Shown: positions 42,049 through 52,135, counted from the first letter of the stretch. The stretch: DNA of 64,000 nt from Flavobacteriia bacterium 40-80 (GCA_001899145.1 MKVF01000004.1:62001-126000); one strand, 5' to 3'. Made by a program: numbers and translations. Notes: generated by a model not told the origin, from the sequence alone.

Positions 42049-42446
42049 TCCACTTCCAGAATCTTCCTGATATCCGGTTTAAAGTATAATTCTGACTTCA
42101 AAACTTTTCCGTCTTCACGATAAATCGGATTCCCGTCTTTATCTAATTTGCTCATGTTGGAACGTTGAATTTCTTCAAAAACTTCTACAATTTTATGCTG
42201 CAGACCGTGGCGGAGAATAGTTCCACATAAAATGTAGAGCTGATCGCCCAAAGCATCAGCGATTTCAACAAGATCTCCGTTTTTTACCGCTTCGAAATAT
42301 TCTTCGTTCTCTTCTTTCATCAGGTTAAAACGCAGCTCTGCTTCATTTTCCGGAAGGAGCACAGGTTCGTAATGATTTTTTATTCTGAACGCATCGTGAA
42401 ATGCTTCAACTGCTCCTATGATTTTTTCAAATTCCATCGTTTTCAT
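42045..42446 (-). CDS. MazG-like NTP pyrophosphohydrolase
   Basis: 133 residues (ATG at 42446, or 42437 for the MEFEKII start). The all-alpha NTP-PPase signature is present: MKEENEEYFEAVKNGDLVEIADALGDQLYIL with the EExxE...ExxD metal ligands near 47-70. It would remove pyrophosphate from (possibly non-canonical) NTPs. Coupled to the NUDIX gene by a 4-bp overlap. Homologous proteins are sometimes annotated as phosphoribosyl-ATP pyrophosphohydrolase-like; hisE is not implied. Confidence 0.85.
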   Translation of the reverse strand: MKTMEFEKIIGAVEAFHDAFRIKNHYEPVLLPENEAELRFNLMKEENEEYFEAVKNGDLVEIADALGDQLYILCGTILRHGLQHKIVEVFEEIQRSNMSKLDKDGNPIYREDGKVLKSELYFKPDIRKILEVE

Positions 42447-42461
42447 TTTTTATCTGAAATA

Positions 42462-42492
42462 GAAAAGGGCTGAATAACTCCAACCCTTTTTC
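42462..42492. terminator. Terminator-like hairpin after rplI
   Basis: AAAAGGGCTG (42463-42472) and CAACCCTTTT (42481-42490) pair with one mismatch and a short loop. On the minus strand it would end the rpsF-rpsR-rplI transcript, 20 bp past the rplI stop. Confidence 0.5.
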
Positions 42493-42511
42493 AATATTGT
42501 TTTGTAAAGAA

Positions 42512-42958
42512 TTATTCTCCTACAACTTCAAACTTGAATGCTGCTTTAACAGTTTTATGCAAGTTTGCTTCAGCATCGTAAGTTCCAACTTCTTTAATCG
42601 GCTCGTCTTTAATTTTCAACGATTTTCTGTCGATCTCATGACCTGCAGCTTTTAATGCTTCCGCCAATTGTACAGTGTTTACAGAACCAAAAATTTTACC
42701 GTTTTCACCCACTTTAGTAGTGATTTTCAATACTACTTCCTGGATTTTAGCTGCTAATTCCTGAGCTTCAGCAACAATTTTGGATTCTTTATGAGCGCGT
42801 TGCTTCAATTTCTCTTCGTGCGCTTTTTTGTTAGAAGGAGTTGCTAAAAGCGCATACCCCTGAGGAATAAGGTAATTACGTCCGTAACCTGGTTTTACAG
42901 TTACCAACTCATCTCTATATCCTAACTTATCTACGTTTTTCAATAAAATTACTTCCAT
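42512..42958 (-). CDS. rplI: 50S ribosomal protein L9
   Basis: 148 residues, full length. N-terminal domain MEVILLKNVDKLGYRDELVTVKPGYGRNYLIPQGYA carries the L9 signature, followed by the connecting helix and the C-terminal domain (KIFGSVNTVQLAEALKAAGHEIDRKSL). Part of the large subunit near the L1 stalk base. Last gene of the rpsF-rpsR-rplI operon. Confidence 0.98.
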   Translation of the reverse strand: MEVILLKNVDKLGYRDELVTVKPGYGRNYLIPQGYALLATPSNKKAHEEKLKQRAHKESKIVAEAQELAAKIQEVVLKITTKVGENGKIFGSVNTVQLAEALKAAGHEIDRKSLKIKDEPIKEVGTYDAEANLHKTVKAAFKFEVVGE

Positions 42959-42990
42959 TTTTAACTAATTTAAATGATTTGACAACCGGC

Positions 42991-43254
42991 TTATTTCAAC
43001 ATATCACCAACGTATGGTAAAATTGCCAGATGACGCGCTCTTTTAATAGCTTTGTTAACCTTCGTTTGGTATTTTTTAGAAGTACCTGTAATGCGGCGAG
43101 GTAAAATTTTACCTTGCTCGTTCACTAATTTCAATAAGAAGCTAGCGTCTTTGTAATCAATAAATTTAATACCGCTTTTTTTGAAGCGACAGTATTTTTG
43201 TTTTTTAATGTCGATGTTAATCGGCGTTAAATAACGAATATCATTTTGTGCCAT
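42991..43254 (-). CDS. rpsR: 30S ribosomal protein S18
   Basis: 87 residues: [24 protein letters not shown], then [27 protein letters not shown] and [22 protein letters not shown], all conserved S18 blocks. Binds 16S rRNA with S6 on the small-subunit platform. Lies between rpsF and rplI; no ssb gene intervenes as it does in many other phyla. Confidence 0.98.
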   Translation of the reverse strand: MAQNDIRYLTPINIDIKKQKYCRFKKSGIKFIDYKDASFLLKLVNEQGKILPRRITGTSKKYQTKVNKAIKRARHLAILPYVGDMLK

Positions 43255-43283
43255 AATCTTCGAAAATTTTTAAGTTTAATAAA

Positions 43284-43634
43284 TTAAGCTTCTACTTTTT
43301 TAGCTTCTCCGTGCTTCGCTCTTCTTCTGTCCGCATAAGCCAGATGATCAACATCCATCTTAATAGTCAGAAAACGCATAACGCGCTCATCACGTTTGAA
43401 AATCACTTCTAAGTCACCAACAACAGTTCCTTCACCTTCGAATTCAATCAAAGCATAGAAACCAGTTGTTTTTTTCTGAATCGGGTAAGCTAATTTTTTC
43501 AAGCCCCAGTTCTCAATGTGCTTAATTTTTCCACCAAAAGCAACAATTTCATTTTCGAATTTTTGCACTGCTTCCTTTGCCTGATCATCAGACAAAACGG
43601 GAGTTAAAATGAAAACAGTTTCGTAAGAATTCAT
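43284..43634 (-). CDS. rpsF: 30S ribosomal protein S6
   Basis: 116 residues: MNSYETVFILTPVLSDDQAKE, NWGLKKLAYPIQKKTTGFYALIEFEG and RVMRFLTIKMD are S6 hallmarks; the tail is basic (RRRAKHGEAKKVEA). First gene of the operon, with a full consensus promoter 26 bp upstream. Only about 20 nt of leader are available, too short for an obvious S6-S18 regulatory hairpin. Confidence 0.98.
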   Translation of the reverse strand: MNSYETVFILTPVLSDDQAKEAVQKFENEIVAFGGKIKHIENWGLKKLAYPIQKKTTGFYALIEFEGEGTVVGDLEVIFKRDERVMRFLTIKMDVDHLAYADRRRAKHGEAKKVEA

Positions 43635-43659
43635 ATAATAAATATTTAATTTAAGGGTG

Positions 43660-43690
43660 CAAATTTAATCCTTTTTCTGAAGAAATCAAA
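43660..43690 (-). promoter_or_regulatory. Consensus promoter of rpsF-rpsR-rplI
   Basis: On the minus strand TTTG (43687-43690), a 19-bp spacer and TAAATTTG (43660-43667) match the Bacteroidota promoter perfectly. It is the best promoter in the window and a reference for judging the others. Confidence 0.8.
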
Positions 43691-43717
43691 TTTTTGACAA
43701 TTATTCGTTGATAAAAT

Positions 43718-45664
43718 TTACTGCTCTTCTATATGCTTGTTAAATTCCTTACCGACATTGATCGGAACGTATTCCAGTGCGACATTCGTACGGTCCAGCC
43801 CGAAATCTTCAACAGAATCCAATCCTAATTTTTTAACGAAACGATATGTTTTTACAACAGTCAGCTGAAAAGGAGTCAGCATATTAGTGGTCGCTACACG
43901 TGTATTGATCACCACAAATTTAAAATCCACATCTTTAAACGTATCTCCGATAGAATTGAATACACTTCTGTTTTGCAGCTCACCTTTCTCCACTAATTTC
44001 TGGTGAATTTTACGGATCATGTATTCCATACGATGCTCCTCTTTAAATCCGAGGTGTAACGCAACATAATAGCAGTGCTGAGGAACAATTGGTTCCACCG
44101 AGTAGCCGACACCCCAAGGTTCCGTCGTAATATCCAGATGGACAAACCAGGTAACTTCCGCTTTTCTCGGCTTCTTACGGAACAATGAATAAAAGATCGT
44201 TGAATCCAGTTTTTTTACATTTGCCGAACGTGTCGGGTAAACCAGGTTCGTCGCTTCGTACATAATCCCGTTGTCTTCTCTTATTTTTCCGAGCAAAGGC
44301 ACGACATCCGCCATTTTTACATATTCGGTAATACGGGAACGCAATTGCCTTGCTTTGTAATACATATAAAGGAAAAAGAAGAAAATAGCAGAAAGAAACA
44401 ATGCAAACCAGCCACCACTGTGAATTTTGCTCGTATTAGCGGACAGTAATTTCATTTCTATTGCCAGAAAACCGATAAATATAACCACATAGAACCATTT
44501 GAACCGTGGAAATCTTGCCATCAGCAAGTAACCCAGCAGCAATGAAGTCATGATCATATTAATGTTTATCGCCAGTCCGTAAGCAGCCGTCATGCTTTCC
44601 GAGCTATTAAAAACGATCACCACACAGGCTGCACCGATCATCAGGAACCAGTTAATAGCAGGAATATAGATCTGTCCTTTATGTTCTGACGGATATTTGA
44701 TTTTGAAATTTGTCCACAGACGCAACTTCATTGCTTCGTTCATCAATGTGAAGATTCCGGAAATTACTGCCTGAGAAGCAATAATAGAAGCTGTGGTCGC
44801 CAAAATGATCACAAAACCTATCAGGTATTTTGGTACCATTTGGTAAAACACTGTTTCTCCTTTTTGCAGCTGGAAATCAGGTAATGTGCAGATAGCTGCC
44901 TGACCGAAATAATTCACTAAGAGCGCTGACAAAATAAAGATCCAGCTGATCCGGATATTTTTCTTCCCGCAATGCCCCAAATCCGAATAAATCGTCTCCG
45001 CCCCGGTAATACATAAAGTGACACCTCCTAAAATCGCCAGTACATAAGGGGAGCGAAAAATCAGGTTTATGGCATATTTCGGGTTTATAGCTTCAATAAT
45101 AGCCGGGTTTTTCATAATATTGATAATTCCCAGATACATTAACATTCCAAACCATAAAACCATTACCGGCCCGAATGTCTTTCCTAATTTTTCAGTACCG
45201 AACTGTTGTACGAAGAAGAGGATTAAGATAATCCCGAGAACATACGGTTTCGGGTTAATGTCCGGCGCAATATACGCCAACCCTTCAACGGCTGAGGAAA
45301 TAGAGATCGCAGGTGTAATGAAGCCATCTGCCATCAGTGTGGCGCAGCCGATCAGTGTAGGAACAATAATCCAGCGTTTTTTCTTCTTTTTCAACAAAGC
45401 GTAAAGGGCAAAAATTCCTCCTTCTCCATTGTTATCCGCGCTCAGCGCATAAACGATATATTTCAAAGTGATGATCAGCATCAGCAACCAGAAAATACAG
45501 GAAATCCCTCCGTAAATAGTCTGTTTATCCAGATGCCTTCCTCCTTCGGTAATCGCCTGGAATACATACAGCGGTGAAGTACCGATATCTCCAAAAACAA
45601 TCCCCACTGTAACTATCAATCCTGAAAGGGTCAAAACCTTCTTTGCACTGCTTGTCGAACTCAT
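43718..45664 (-). CDS. kup: Kup-type potassium uptake protein
   Basis: 648 residues. About twelve transmembrane helices fill the first 430 residues, with family motifs GIVFGDIGTSPLYVFQAI at 20-37, NGEGGIFALYALL near 76 and ITGAETIYSDLGHCG near 215; a cytoplasmic C-terminal region follows. Kup/HAK/KT proteins bring in K+ with protons across the inner membrane. Single gene with its own TACATTTG promoter box. Normal length. Confidence 0.97.
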   Translation of the reverse strand: MSSTSSAKKVLTLSGLIVTVGIVFGDIGTSPLYVFQAITEGGRHLDKQTIYGGISCIFWLLMLIITLKYIVYALSADNNGEGGIFALYALLKKKKKRWIIVPTLIGCATLMADGFITPAISISSAVEGLAYIAPDINPKPYVLGIILILFFVQQFGTEKLGKTFGPVMVLWFGMLMYLGIINIMKNPAIIEAINPKYAINLIFRSPYVLAILGGVTLCITGAETIYSDLGHCGKKNIRISWIFILSALLVNYFGQAAICTLPDFQLQKGETVFYQMVPKYLIGFVIILATTASIIASQAVISGIFTLMNEAMKLRLWTNFKIKYPSEHKGQIYIPAINWFLMIGAACVVIVFNSSESMTAAYGLAININMIMTSLLLGYLLMARFPRFKWFYVVIFIGFLAIEMKLLSANTSKIHSGGWFALFLSAIFFFFLYMYYKARQLRSRITEYVKMADVVPLLGKIREDNGIMYEATNLVYPTRSANVKKLDSTIFYSLFRKKPRKAEVTWFVHLDITTEPWGVGYSVEPIVPQHCYYVALHLGFKEEHRMEYMIRKIHQKLVEKGELQNRSVFNSIGDTFKDVDFKFVVINTRVATTNMLTPFQLTVVKTYRFVKKLGLDSVEDFGLDRTNVALEYVPINVGKEFNKHIEEQ

Positions 45665-45683
45665 TTTCTAAAGAAATAAAACC

Positions 45684-45712
45684 CAAATGTACACGGAAAC
45701 TTAAAGTAACAA
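45684..45712 (-). promoter_or_regulatory. kup promoter
   Basis: TACATTTG (45684-45691, minus strand) with TTG at 45710-45712 after an 18-bp spacer. The ATG of kup is 19 bp downstream. Confidence 0.6.
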
Positions 45713-45935
45713 GAGAAAATTTTCTTTTTTTTCTCACTGTCCGTATAACCTGTCTTATTTTTTACGTTATACCGGATGTAATAATTTGCAGCAACCCCGG
45801 GCAGGCTTGATCTGATTCCGGGCTGAACAGACCTTACACCGGCATTACTTTACTCCCGGATTTCGGGAAATCCTTCTGAAAATTTAAAAATAGTTTGAGC
45901 TGTTTTTAAATCAGAATTGGTATTATTAACGCATC
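45713..45935. other. Intergenic region before the OMP/GLPGLI cluster
   Basis: GC-richer than usual intergenic DNA here, with scattered CCGG/CCCGG words but no convincing hairpin, open frame or RNA family. I see nothing that can be named. Confidence 0.3.
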
Positions 45936-48635
45936 ATGATGAAAAAAATAATAGTATTTATTGCATTTCTTTCAGCAGTATCAGGCTTCTCTCAAAATAT
46001 GAAAATCAGCGGTACAATCATCGACACTAATCTCTTTCAACCAGTGTATTATGCCAAAACATACCTGATCCGTGTTTCCGATTCCGTCATTTACCACTAT
46101 AAGAACACAGATGAAAACGGTACGTTTGAATATATTGTTCCTGTTGATACCTATCGCTTATTTCTATCGCATCCCAATTTTAACGATAAGGAATTTATAT
46201 TTGTCGGAACAGCGGAAAATAATGATTTTGAATTAGGCGAACTCTCTCTGGCCGAAAAAGGAAGTATGATTGAAGGGTTAACGATTTATGCCTATAAAGA
46301 CCCGATTTATTACAAAGGTGACACGCTTATCTATGTTGCAGATTCTTTTGCCACAAAGGACAACGCAATGGTCGAAGACCTGCTGAAAAGACTTCCCGGA
46401 ATCACAGTTGAAGATGATGGAAGCATTAAATCCCAAGGAAAAGAAATTTCAAAAGTCTTAGTGGACGGAGATGAGTTTTTTGGATCGGATCCGACTATCG
46501 CCACCAAAAACCTTGCTGCAAAAAGCATCGATAAAGTACAGATCTATGAGACCAATCCGGAAAATGGTTCAGCAACGGATGATAAAATTCAGGTGTTGGA
46601 TCTGAAGCTGAAAGCAGAAGCTAAGAAAGGATGGTTTGCCAAAGCAAGTGCTGCAACCGATTTTCGTCAATTTTATGAAGGACAGCTTCTTTACAACCGC
46701 TTTCAGAACAAACAAAAGATCTTTGCATTCGGACTTGGATCCAACACACTCAATTCCGCTGTAAGTAAAAGTGATGCATCCGCAGCAGGTGTAAGCAGTC
46801 AGTTTCTTGGTGGAGGCGGCTCTGTCAGCGGTTATCCGCAGACATTCCGTCTGGGAGGCTTATTCAACGATCAGATCACCGAAAAATTCAAGCTGGGTGT
46901 GGATTATATTTTTTCTGATTCCCGCGTAAAAAAGGAAACGGAGAAGAATACGGAATATCTATTACCTGATACCACTTATTACTCGCAGTATAGAGAAGAG
47001 CAGTATTCCAAAAACCAGACACACAATCTGGGTATCAACATTAATCTTAACCCGGACTCTTCGCAGACATTGATGATTCAGCCACGATTCTCATTATCAA
47101 CAGCAGAAAATAATTCACTGTCCGTCAATAACTTCTTAGACGCGAATCAAAATGCTGTCCGTCGTGCAGACAACAGTACCTCTTCCACCACCAACTCATT
47201 TTCAACAAATACACGCCTGCATTACCGAAAACGTTTTGCAAAAGAAAGAAGGACTCTGGAACTGACCGATTACATAGTTTACAATCAATCTAAAAATAAA
47301 AACTCACTGCTGTATTCAGACTACTTCTACCTGCTTGGCTATACAGATAACGAGATCAGACAGATGAAAAACAATGACAATAATAATTTTGGAAACACAC
47401 TGAATGCAGCCTATACTGAGCCACTTTCCGACAAATGGAAAATGACATTCAACTACGAATTATACAATAATGTTAACAGTAAAGAGCTTCTCTCCTACAA
47501 TTATGACGGAACAGCTTACACTGATCTGGATTCCGCGACCTCAAACCGGTTTAAAACCAATAAGATACAAAACAAAGCAGGAATTGGGATCAATTACGAC
47601 AATAAAACACACAGCATTGCTATCGGAATGAATGTCCGCAATGTGCTGGTGAACAACGAGAATTTTTTCACTTTAAAAAGCATTAACCAGAATGTCACAA
47701 ACGCCTTACCTTCTTTCACCTATCGTTATAAAATTTCTCAGAATTCACGGTTAAACACCCGGATCTCCACCAATTCCAGTTTACCAAATGTAGATTATCT
47801 TTCTCCCGCACGGGACAATACCAACCCGAATGCAGTACTAATGGGAAATGAAAACCTCAAGCCGGATTACAACATTTCGGCAAATGCAGATTATTCCATT
47901 TTCAAGCCGATTTCGGGCATCAATTTCAATATTGGAGCAAGTGCGAAATATACTTTCAATGATTTCGCAAGATCGGTAACTTACGACAGCCTGGGAAGAA
48001 GTGTTTCCATGTATCAGAACATCAATACGTTCAATGCCCTTTCCGGAAATTTATACTTCAGTGTTCCTTTGTTTAAAAAAGTAATCCGCCTAAGTCCCAG
48101 ATTCGACTACACGAATTCCAATCAGAACAGCTTTGTGGACGGCGTCAATAACCTTGCGAACGTCCATAATTTTATTCCGGAGCTGAATATTTCAGCTCTC
48201 ACCGATTTTATGGAAATTTCGACCGGATTGCGCCTGACAGAGCAAATCGGAAAAAATTCCATCAATACAAATCTGAATATCAGAAATACGGTCTGGAGAT
48301 ATAACTTTGACATGAAATTTTTCCTGCCGTGGAAAATTGATGTCAGCACCAATGCCAATTACAACAACTATTCAAATATGTCACAAGGTTACAATATCAA
48401 CTATTTCATCTGGAATGCGGCAATTGAAAAAAGAATAGGAAAATATGATCAGTGGAAACTTGGAATTGAAGGTTACGATTTGATGAATCAGAATACACAA
48501 GTCAGCAGAACCATCTCTATCAATACGATCGTTGACAGCCGCATCAATATTATTACCAGGTATTTTCTGTTCCGTATAACTTATTCTTTCAACAGCACTT
48601 TACGTGTCAATACATCGAAAAATGAAGCTAAATAA
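45936..48635 (+). CDS. Outer-membrane beta-barrel protein with carboxypeptidase-regulatory-like domain (cluster copy 1)
   Basis: 899 residues (MM start; 898 from 45939). Signal peptide about 1-20 (ending GFSQ), a CarboxypepD-reg-like domain (about 22-100), a plug-like region (about 110-225; DPIYYKGDTLIYVADSF, LLKRLPGITVEDDGSIKSQGK-type block, KVLVDGDEFFGSD) and a long beta-barrel of the OMP_b-brl_3 type rich in Asn/Tyr/Thr. Resembles TonB receptors but without an obvious TonB box. The following GLPGLI gene overlaps it by 14 bp. Probably a transporter or surface protein; its ligand is unknown. Confidence 0.85.
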   Translation: MMKKIIVFIAFLSAVSGFSQNMKISGTIIDTNLFQPVYYAKTYLIRVSDSVIYHYKNTDENGTFEYIVPVDTYRLFLSHPNFNDKEFIFVGTAENNDFELGELSLAEKGSMIEGLTIYAYKDPIYYKGDTLIYVADSFATKDNAMVEDLLKRLPGITVEDDGSIKSQGKEISKVLVDGDEFFGSDPTIATKNLAAKSIDKVQIYETNPENGSATDDKIQVLDLKLKAEAKKGWFAKASAATDFRQFYEGQLLYNRFQNKQKIFAFGLGSNTLNSAVSKSDASAAGVSSQFLGGGGSVSGYPQTFRLGGLFNDQITEKFKLGVDYIFSDSRVKKETEKNTEYLLPDTTYYSQYREEQYSKNQTHNLGININLNPDSSQTLMIQPRFSLSTAENNSLSVNNFLDANQNAVRRADNSTSSTTNSFSTNTRLHYRKRFAKERRTLELTDYIVYNQSKNKNSLLYSDYFYLLGYTDNEIRQMKNNDNNNFGNTLNAAYTEPLSDKWKMTFNYELYNNVNSKELLSYNYDGTAYTDLDSATSNRFKTNKIQNKAGIGINYDNKTHSIAIGMNVRNVLVNNENFFTLKSINQNVTNALPSFTYRYKISQNSRLNTRISTNSSLPNVDYLSPARDNTNPNAVLMGNENLKPDYNISANADYSIFKPISGINFNIGASAKYTFNDFARSVTYDSLGRSVSMYQNINTFNALSGNLYFSVPLFKKVIRLSPRFDYTNSNQNSFVDGVNNLANVHNFIPELNISALTDFMEISTGLRLTEQIGKNSINTNLNIRNTVWRYNFDMKFFLPWKIDVSTNANYNNYSNMSQGYNINYFIWNAAIEKRIGKYDQWKLGIEGYDLMNQNTQVSRTISINTIVDSRINIITRYFLFRITYSFNSTLRVNTSKNEAK

Positions 48636-49374
48636 TCTGTTAATCACGTTTCTGTTCACGCTTTTGTCCCACATCTGCATATCTCAGATGCGTTACGGGA
48701 CAATTGTATTTGAACGAAAAACCAATCTGGAAAAACGTTTTAGTTCAGCTTATAACAGCAGAGAAACAGGAGGCCCCGGCGGACGAGGAGGAAAAGAGTA
48801 TAACAGCTCAAACAAATATCTTACGGAAAAGCTTACATTGTATTTTAATGATACTGTCAGCCTGTTCGTTACTGAGCCATTGGAAAACATCAATGACCAG
48901 CAAAAAACATTTCAGACACAGACACTGATAAATTTTAATAGGAAAACTATTGAAACACAAATTAATATTCTGGGAGAAAGCTTCCTGATCCAGGACACCT
49001 TGCCAAAAAGAATATGGAAATTCACCGGCAAGGTAAGAACAATTGCCAGTACGGAATGTAAGCAGGCAATCTGCACGATCAATGATTCCACGATCATTTA
49101 CGCCTGGTTTGACACAGAAGTGATGCCTGCGGTCGGGCCGGAAAGCTACTGGGATCTCCCGGGAGCGATCCTTGGACTGGCTTACGAAGACGGAGCCGTT
49201 ACCTATTTCGCGCAGTCAATATCATCTGATTTCGTAGATATTAACCAGTTATACGCCAAAACAAAATCTAAAAAAACATATTCCCGCCATTCGTTTATCA
49301 CTGAATTTGCGGAGAAATACACAACAAATTACCGCTTGTACAATTTGATAAAAGACCTGCTGCATTTTTTCTAA
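48622..49374 (+). CDS. GLPGLI family protein (cluster copy 1)
   Basis: 250 residues from ATG at 48622 (a GTG at 48604 would put six polar residues ahead of the signal). Signal peptide about 1-21, then a family body with RTIASTECKQAICTINDSTIIYAWFDTEVMP and the GLPGLI hallmark near 190 as WDLPGAILGLAYEDG. These secreted Bacteroidota proteins are found next to outer-membrane beta-barrel proteins; their role is not known. Overlaps the upstream barrel gene by 14 bp, as the second pair does. A Gly/Arg-rich stretch (ETGGPGGRGGKEY) is unique to this copy. Confidence 0.85.
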   Translation: MKLNNLLITFLFTLLSHICISQMRYGTIVFERKTNLEKRFSSAYNSRETGGPGGRGGKEYNSSNKYLTEKLTLYFNDTVSLFVTEPLENINDQQKTFQTQTLINFNRKTIETQINILGESFLIQDTLPKRIWKFTGKVRTIASTECKQAICTINDSTIIYAWFDTEVMPAVGPESYWDLPGAILGLAYEDGAVTYFAQSISSDFVDINQLYAKTKSKKTYSRHSFITEFAEKYTTNYRLYNLIKDLLHFF

Positions 49375-49405
49375 ACTTTACCATGGATTTTTAAATTCAC
49401 GACAT

Positions 49406-52135
49406 TTGAAAAATTTAATATTACCCTTATTCTTACTTTTTGCATCCAGCAATTTCGCGCAGAATCTGGAGATAAAAGGAAAACTAATTGATCCGGCAAC
49501 ATCTGAAGGACTGAAAAATGCGGTCGTCTTTCTTGTAAATGTGGATGATTCATTAATTGTCAGCAGGAAAGTGACCGGAGCAGACGGATTAATTGATATG
49601 CAACAGCCGCTGGGAAATTATCAGCTGTTCATCAACCACCCGAATTTTAACGAACGGGAATTCTACTTCATCGCAACCGAAGAAAGTTATTTCTATGATT
49701 TGGGAGACTTTTCGCTTCCCGATAAAAGCCAGACACTGGATGAAGTAACCATTTTTGCTTATAAGGATCCAGTGTATTATAAAGGAGATACGCTGATTTA
49801 CGTTGCTGATTCATTCAAAACCAGTCCGAATGCGGTTGTAGAAGACTTATTGAAAAAGCTTCCCGGAATCGAGGTGGACAAAGACGGAAAGATAAAAGCA
49901 CAGGGAAAAGAAGTGTCCAGAGTATTGGTTGACGGTGATGAATTTTTCGGTTCAGATGCTACCATGGCCACCAGAAACCTTTCCGCTAACAGTGTGGAAA
50001 ATGTTAAAGTGTATGAGAAAGAGCTGAATGACGCAGCGGCAGGTGACGACAAGGTACAAGTCATTGATCTGACCTTAAAAGATGAGGCTAAAAAAGGCTA
50101 TTTCGGAAAAGCAAGCTTCGCAACGGACTTCAGGCGTTACTATGAAGGAGAAGGGCTCTTCAATTATTTCACGCCAAAAAGAAAGCTTTCCGCTTACGCA
50201 CTTTCCTCCAATACCACAAAAACCAGCTTAGCCTGGCAGGATGCCAATAAATTCGGGATCGAGCTCTCCGGTAATTATACCTACGATGAAGAAACGGACA
50301 GCTGGGAGAAAAATGAAAACGTAGTGAGCGAGGAAGGTTACCCGCAAATGTGGAAGACTGGTGTCTACTATGAAGAGAAAATATCAAAAAAGCTGAAGCT
50401 CGGCGCGAATTACACCTATACCAATTATCGTGTCAAAAAATCCGAAAACCGGTTTTCACAATATTTCCTTGAGGATACGGTGTATTACAACAAGGCAGAA
50501 AGCAATTCGGAGCTACAACATCAGAAGCACGAGCTGAACATGAGTGTAAAATGGGACATTGACTCTACACAATCTCTTGAGATCATACCAAAGTTCAATT
50601 ATTTTGAAACAGGTGAGAACATCCAGTCCCTGCAACAGTATCTTTCTCAGGATACCGTAGCCATGAGGAACGGTACAACGAATAAAGAATATGACCAGCA
50701 CGGAAGCAACCTTAAAACAAAGGTTACTTATATCAAAAACTTCGGCTCCAAAAAAGGGAGAAAGCTGATGCTGATCGATAATTTTACGTTTGATGAATTC
50801 AATAAAAATACCAACCTGTACTACGAGGATGAACTGCCGGCTATCGGAACTTCCTTTAACCTGATCGACCAGCAGAAAGCGGAGGACAGAACGATCCTTT
50901 CCAATCTGTTGATTGCAAGATACACCGAGCCGATCAGTAAAAAATGGGCGCTGGAATTCAGCTACGAAAATTTCAACATTAAAAATGACCGTGCTCAGAA
51001 CTCTTTCAATAATAACGGAGGAAGCTATGATCAGTTAGACTCCCTGACATCCAATGATTTTCAATCTCTGAAATTTCAGAATATTGTTGGTGTTGCAGGT
51101 ATTTTTACTCATAAGAAGATTTCTTTCACCCTCGGAACAAAGGTCAGAAATGTCCTGATAGACAATGAAAATTACTTTACAAATACAGTGATCAATCAAA
51201 ATATCACCAATATTCTTCCATATACGAAGTTTGTGTACAAATTTCATGACGCATCCAAGCTGGAATGGAACAACAGAACTTATTCCACACTTCCGACGAT
51301 CAATCAGCTGCAGCCTGTATATGATAATGAGAATCCGAATAATATCCAGATCGGTAATGCCCGTTTACTTCCGACCTATTCCATCAGCTCTACTCTTAAT
51401 TACAATACTTACAAGCCCGTTTCAGGAATATGGGTATATGCAGGAGCAAATACACGTTACACTAAAAATGACTTTGCCCAGAACATTACTTTCGATCAGC
51501 TCGGAAGAAGTGTGTCCGAATATAAAAATATCGACATGTTCAATTATTTCAATTTCTGGGGAGGTTTCGGATTTCCGGTTTATAAAAAAGTGCTTTACAT
51601 CGGGCCGAATCTTCAATATACATTCAACAATTCTTACAGCTTTATCAATGACAAGCTGATTAAAAACGTGGGAAATACTCCGGGAGCGGAACTGAGAATT
51701 GATTTCGATACGGAAAAAATCTCTGCAAATGCCAGCTTCGGATACCGTATGAACATGGTTAAAAATGTTATAAATCCGCAATCCAATCAAAAAAATGACA
51801 TTTATAAGGTCTCTTTCTATTTCAAGTACCAAATGCCGTTAAAATTCATACTTGAAACTGATTTTGATTATTTTGCGATGCGAGGTCTGAGCGCGGATTA
51901 TAACACGAATTATTTTCTATGGAATGCTGCTTTCGGAAAGAAATTCTTCAAAAGAGATCAGTTACGCATTGACCTGATTGCCAATGACATTCTTAATCAG
52001 AACAAGAGCATCAGCCGTTTCAACTCCGTCAATGTGATTACGGACTCCAGAAAGCTGATTATTACCAGATATTTTTTACTAAAGCTGACGTATCAGTTCA
52101 ACTCCTCAAAAATTAAATCAAATGGTGAAGATTAA
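49406..52135 (+). CDS. Outer-membrane beta-barrel protein with carboxypeptidase-regulatory-like domain (cluster copy 2)
   Basis: 909 residues. The start is TTG at 49406: the signal peptide (KNLILPLFLLFASSNFAQ) begins there and no in-frame ATG precedes it, since the ATG at 49383 is in another frame. Domain order repeats copy 1: CarboxypepD-reg-like, plug-like block (DPVYYKGDTLIYVADSF, LLKKLPGIEVDKDGKIKAQGK-type, RVLVDGDEFFGSD) and a beta-barrel. High similarity in the first 230 residues, lower in the barrel, suggests duplication followed by ligand divergence. Overlaps its GLPGLI partner by 14 bp. Confidence 0.85.
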   Translation: MKNLILPLFLLFASSNFAQNLEIKGKLIDPATSEGLKNAVVFLVNVDDSLIVSRKVTGADGLIDMQQPLGNYQLFINHPNFNEREFYFIATEESYFYDLGDFSLPDKSQTLDEVTIFAYKDPVYYKGDTLIYVADSFKTSPNAVVEDLLKKLPGIEVDKDGKIKAQGKEVSRVLVDGDEFFGSDATMATRNLSANSVENVKVYEKELNDAAAGDDKVQVIDLTLKDEAKKGYFGKASFATDFRRYYEGEGLFNYFTPKRKLSAYALSSNTTKTSLAWQDANKFGIELSGNYTYDEETDSWEKNENVVSEEGYPQMWKTGVYYEEKISKKLKLGANYTYTNYRVKKSENRFSQYFLEDTVYYNKAESNSELQHQKHELNMSVKWDIDSTQSLEIIPKFNYFETGENIQSLQQYLSQDTVAMRNGTTNKEYDQHGSNLKTKVTYIKNFGSKKGRKLMLIDNFTFDEFNKNTNLYYEDELPAIGTSFNLIDQQKAEDRTILSNLLIARYTEPISKKWALEFSYENFNIKNDRAQNSFNNNGGSYDQLDSLTSNDFQSLKFQNIVGVAGIFTHKKISFTLGTKVRNVLIDNENYFTNTVINQNITNILPYTKFVYKFHDASKLEWNNRTYSTLPTINQLQPVYDNENPNNIQIGNARLLPTYSISSTLNYNTYKPVSGIWVYAGANTRYTKNDFAQNITFDQLGRSVSEYKNIDMFNYFNFWGGFGFPVYKKVLYIGPNLQYTFNNSYSFINDKLIKNVGNTPGAELRIDFDTEKISANASFGYRMNMVKNVINPQSNQKNDIYKVSFYFKYQMPLKFILETDFDYFAMRGLSADYNTNYFLWNAAFGKKFFKRDQLRIDLIANDILNQNKSISRFNSVNVITDSRKLIITRYFLLKLTYQFNSSKIKSNGED

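Noticed and set aside
45713-45935. GC-richer intergenic stretch as a riboswitch or small RNA
   Set aside because: No stable long stem, terminator or known motif could be recognised by eye.
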